Part shown: one piece after another, positions 7,115 to 7,416 of the stretch
Layout of the letters: each line of letters starts with the position of its first letter
How positions within the stretch are numbered: position 1 is the first letter of the stretch
NCBI GenBank assembly: GCA_023389545.1
Contig: JAEWEI010000049.1
Coordinates: 1-7,416, forward strand
Reading direction: 5' to 3'
Origin: Actinomycetes bacterium
GTDB lineage: Bacteria > Actinomycetota > Actinomycetes > Actinomycetales > Cellulomonadaceae
Length of the DNA stretch: 7,416 nt
Notes under the pieces: generated by a model
What the model saw: only the letters and a program-made list of their open reading frames with translations
Told to the model about the DNA's origin: nothing
Databases searched by the model: none
Program-made: the position numbers and the translations under genes

Positions 7115-7120
7115 TAGGCT
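7115..7120 (+). promoter_or_regulatory. Candidate -10 box for leaderless rarA transcription (TAGGCT)
   Basis: TAGGCT matches TANNNT and ends six bases before the rarA ATG, so transcription would start at or within a base of the start codon. The absence of any Shine-Dalgarno sequence upstream of the ATG agrees with a leaderless mRNA, a common arrangement in actinobacteria. No convincing -35 is seen. Confidence 0.55.
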
Positions 7121-7126
7121 CGCGCC

Positions 7127-7416
7127 ATGGACCTGTTCGACTCCGTCATCTCGACGGGGCAGGGGATCCCCGCGCCTGGAGCCGGGGCGCCGCTCGCCGT
7201 GCGGATGCGCCCGCGCGCCCTCGACGAGGTCGCCGGGCAGGACCACCTGCTGGTGCCCGGATCCCCGCTGCGCCGCCTCGTGGAGCCCGGCGAGGGCGCC
7301 GCGCGCCGTGCCGCGCCCAGCTCCGTGGTGCTGTGGGGGCCGCCCGGCACCGGCAAGACCACCCTCGCCTACTTGATCGCGAACACGTCCGGACGCGAGT
7401 TCGTCGAGCTGTCCGC
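7127..7416 (+). CDS. rarA: Replication-associated recombination protein A (AAA+ ATPase), 5' part
   Basis: The first 96 codons of a RarA/MgsA/Mgs1-WRNIP1-type AAA+ ATPase; the gene continues past the right edge. RarA acts at stalled replication forks and works with the single-strand binding protein and the replisome. The start MDLFD is characteristic of the family. It is followed by [16 protein letters not shown] (27-42), the conserved lead-in to the ATPase core, and by the Walker A motif GPPGTGKTT (71-79) with K77 as the nucleotide-binding lysine. [16 protein letters not shown] (82-97, the last codon cut by the edge) fits the strand after Walker A. Walker B, sensors and the C-terminal tetramerisation domain lie outside. 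The ATG at 7127 is preferred because the N-terminus matches and a -10 box is placed for leaderless expression. It diverges from MMPL with a gap of 77 bases. The main alternative, RuvB or a clamp-loader subunit, is unlikely given the start and the [12 protein letters not shown] motif. Confidence 0.95.
   Translation, partial: MDLFDSVISTGQGIPAPGAGAPLAVRMRPRALDEVAGQDHLLVPGSPLRRLVEPGEGAARRAAPSSVVLWGPPGTGKTTLAYLIANTSGREFVELS

Noticed and set aside
4551..7376. Open frame of 941 codons on the + strand opposite MMPL and the nuclease
   Set aside because: It is antisense to two clear protein families, is dominated by Gly/Asp/Glu repeats expected from reading high-GC codons in reverse, and matches no domain. 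It also overlaps the start of rarA in another frame.

Overview
The window is dense, very GC-rich DNA with GTG starts, short intergenic gaps and TANNNT-type -10 boxes. The proteins have an actinobacterial look: an AspRS with a GWDR motif 3, a DY-type MMPL transporter and a stand-alone PolA-N-like 5' nuclease. A high-GC actinobacterium is well supported. A member of the Micrococcales or a relative is my guess from the aspS/rarA neighbourhood. The sequence does not name a species.

Layout. Bases 1-1685 (+) hold the 3' part of a 14-helix DHA2/EmrB-QacA-type MFS exporter. It overlaps by four bases (GTGA) a 216-residue protein of unknown function. A probable promoter (TAGGAT, 1687-1692), a 5'-leader hairpin and a good Shine-Dalgarno sequence lead into a complete aspartyl-tRNA synthetase gene, aspS (1745-3520, +). 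A long U-poor stem-loop (3532-3578) separates aspS from a convergent minus-strand pair. In transcription order the pair is an MMPL/RND-family membrane transporter (start near 7049, end 4803) and, 40 bases downstream, a stand-alone 5'-3' exonuclease of the FEN/PolA-N family (4762 to 3635). Divergently from the MMPL gene, rarA starts at 7127 and runs off the right edge after its Walker A motif. The short region between MMPL and rarA holds a perfect 8-bp inverted repeat and a -10 box placed for leaderless rarA mRNA.

How the genes relate. Two are information-processing housekeeping genes (aspS, rarA), one is a structure-specific nuclease that fits the same replication/repair theme, and two are membrane exporters of unrelated families. 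No gene set here forms an obvious new system. The most informative points are: a histidine at AspRS residue 31, which suggests a non-discriminating enzyme that relies on GatCAB; a disordered nuclease tail ending in Leu-Phe, which could be a clamp-binding end; the inverted repeat and leaderless promoter at rarA; and the uncharacterised protein just upstream of aspS. There is no gene-free stretch longer than 300 bases, and I saw no tRNA, rRNA, CRISPR array, insertion sequence or attachment site.
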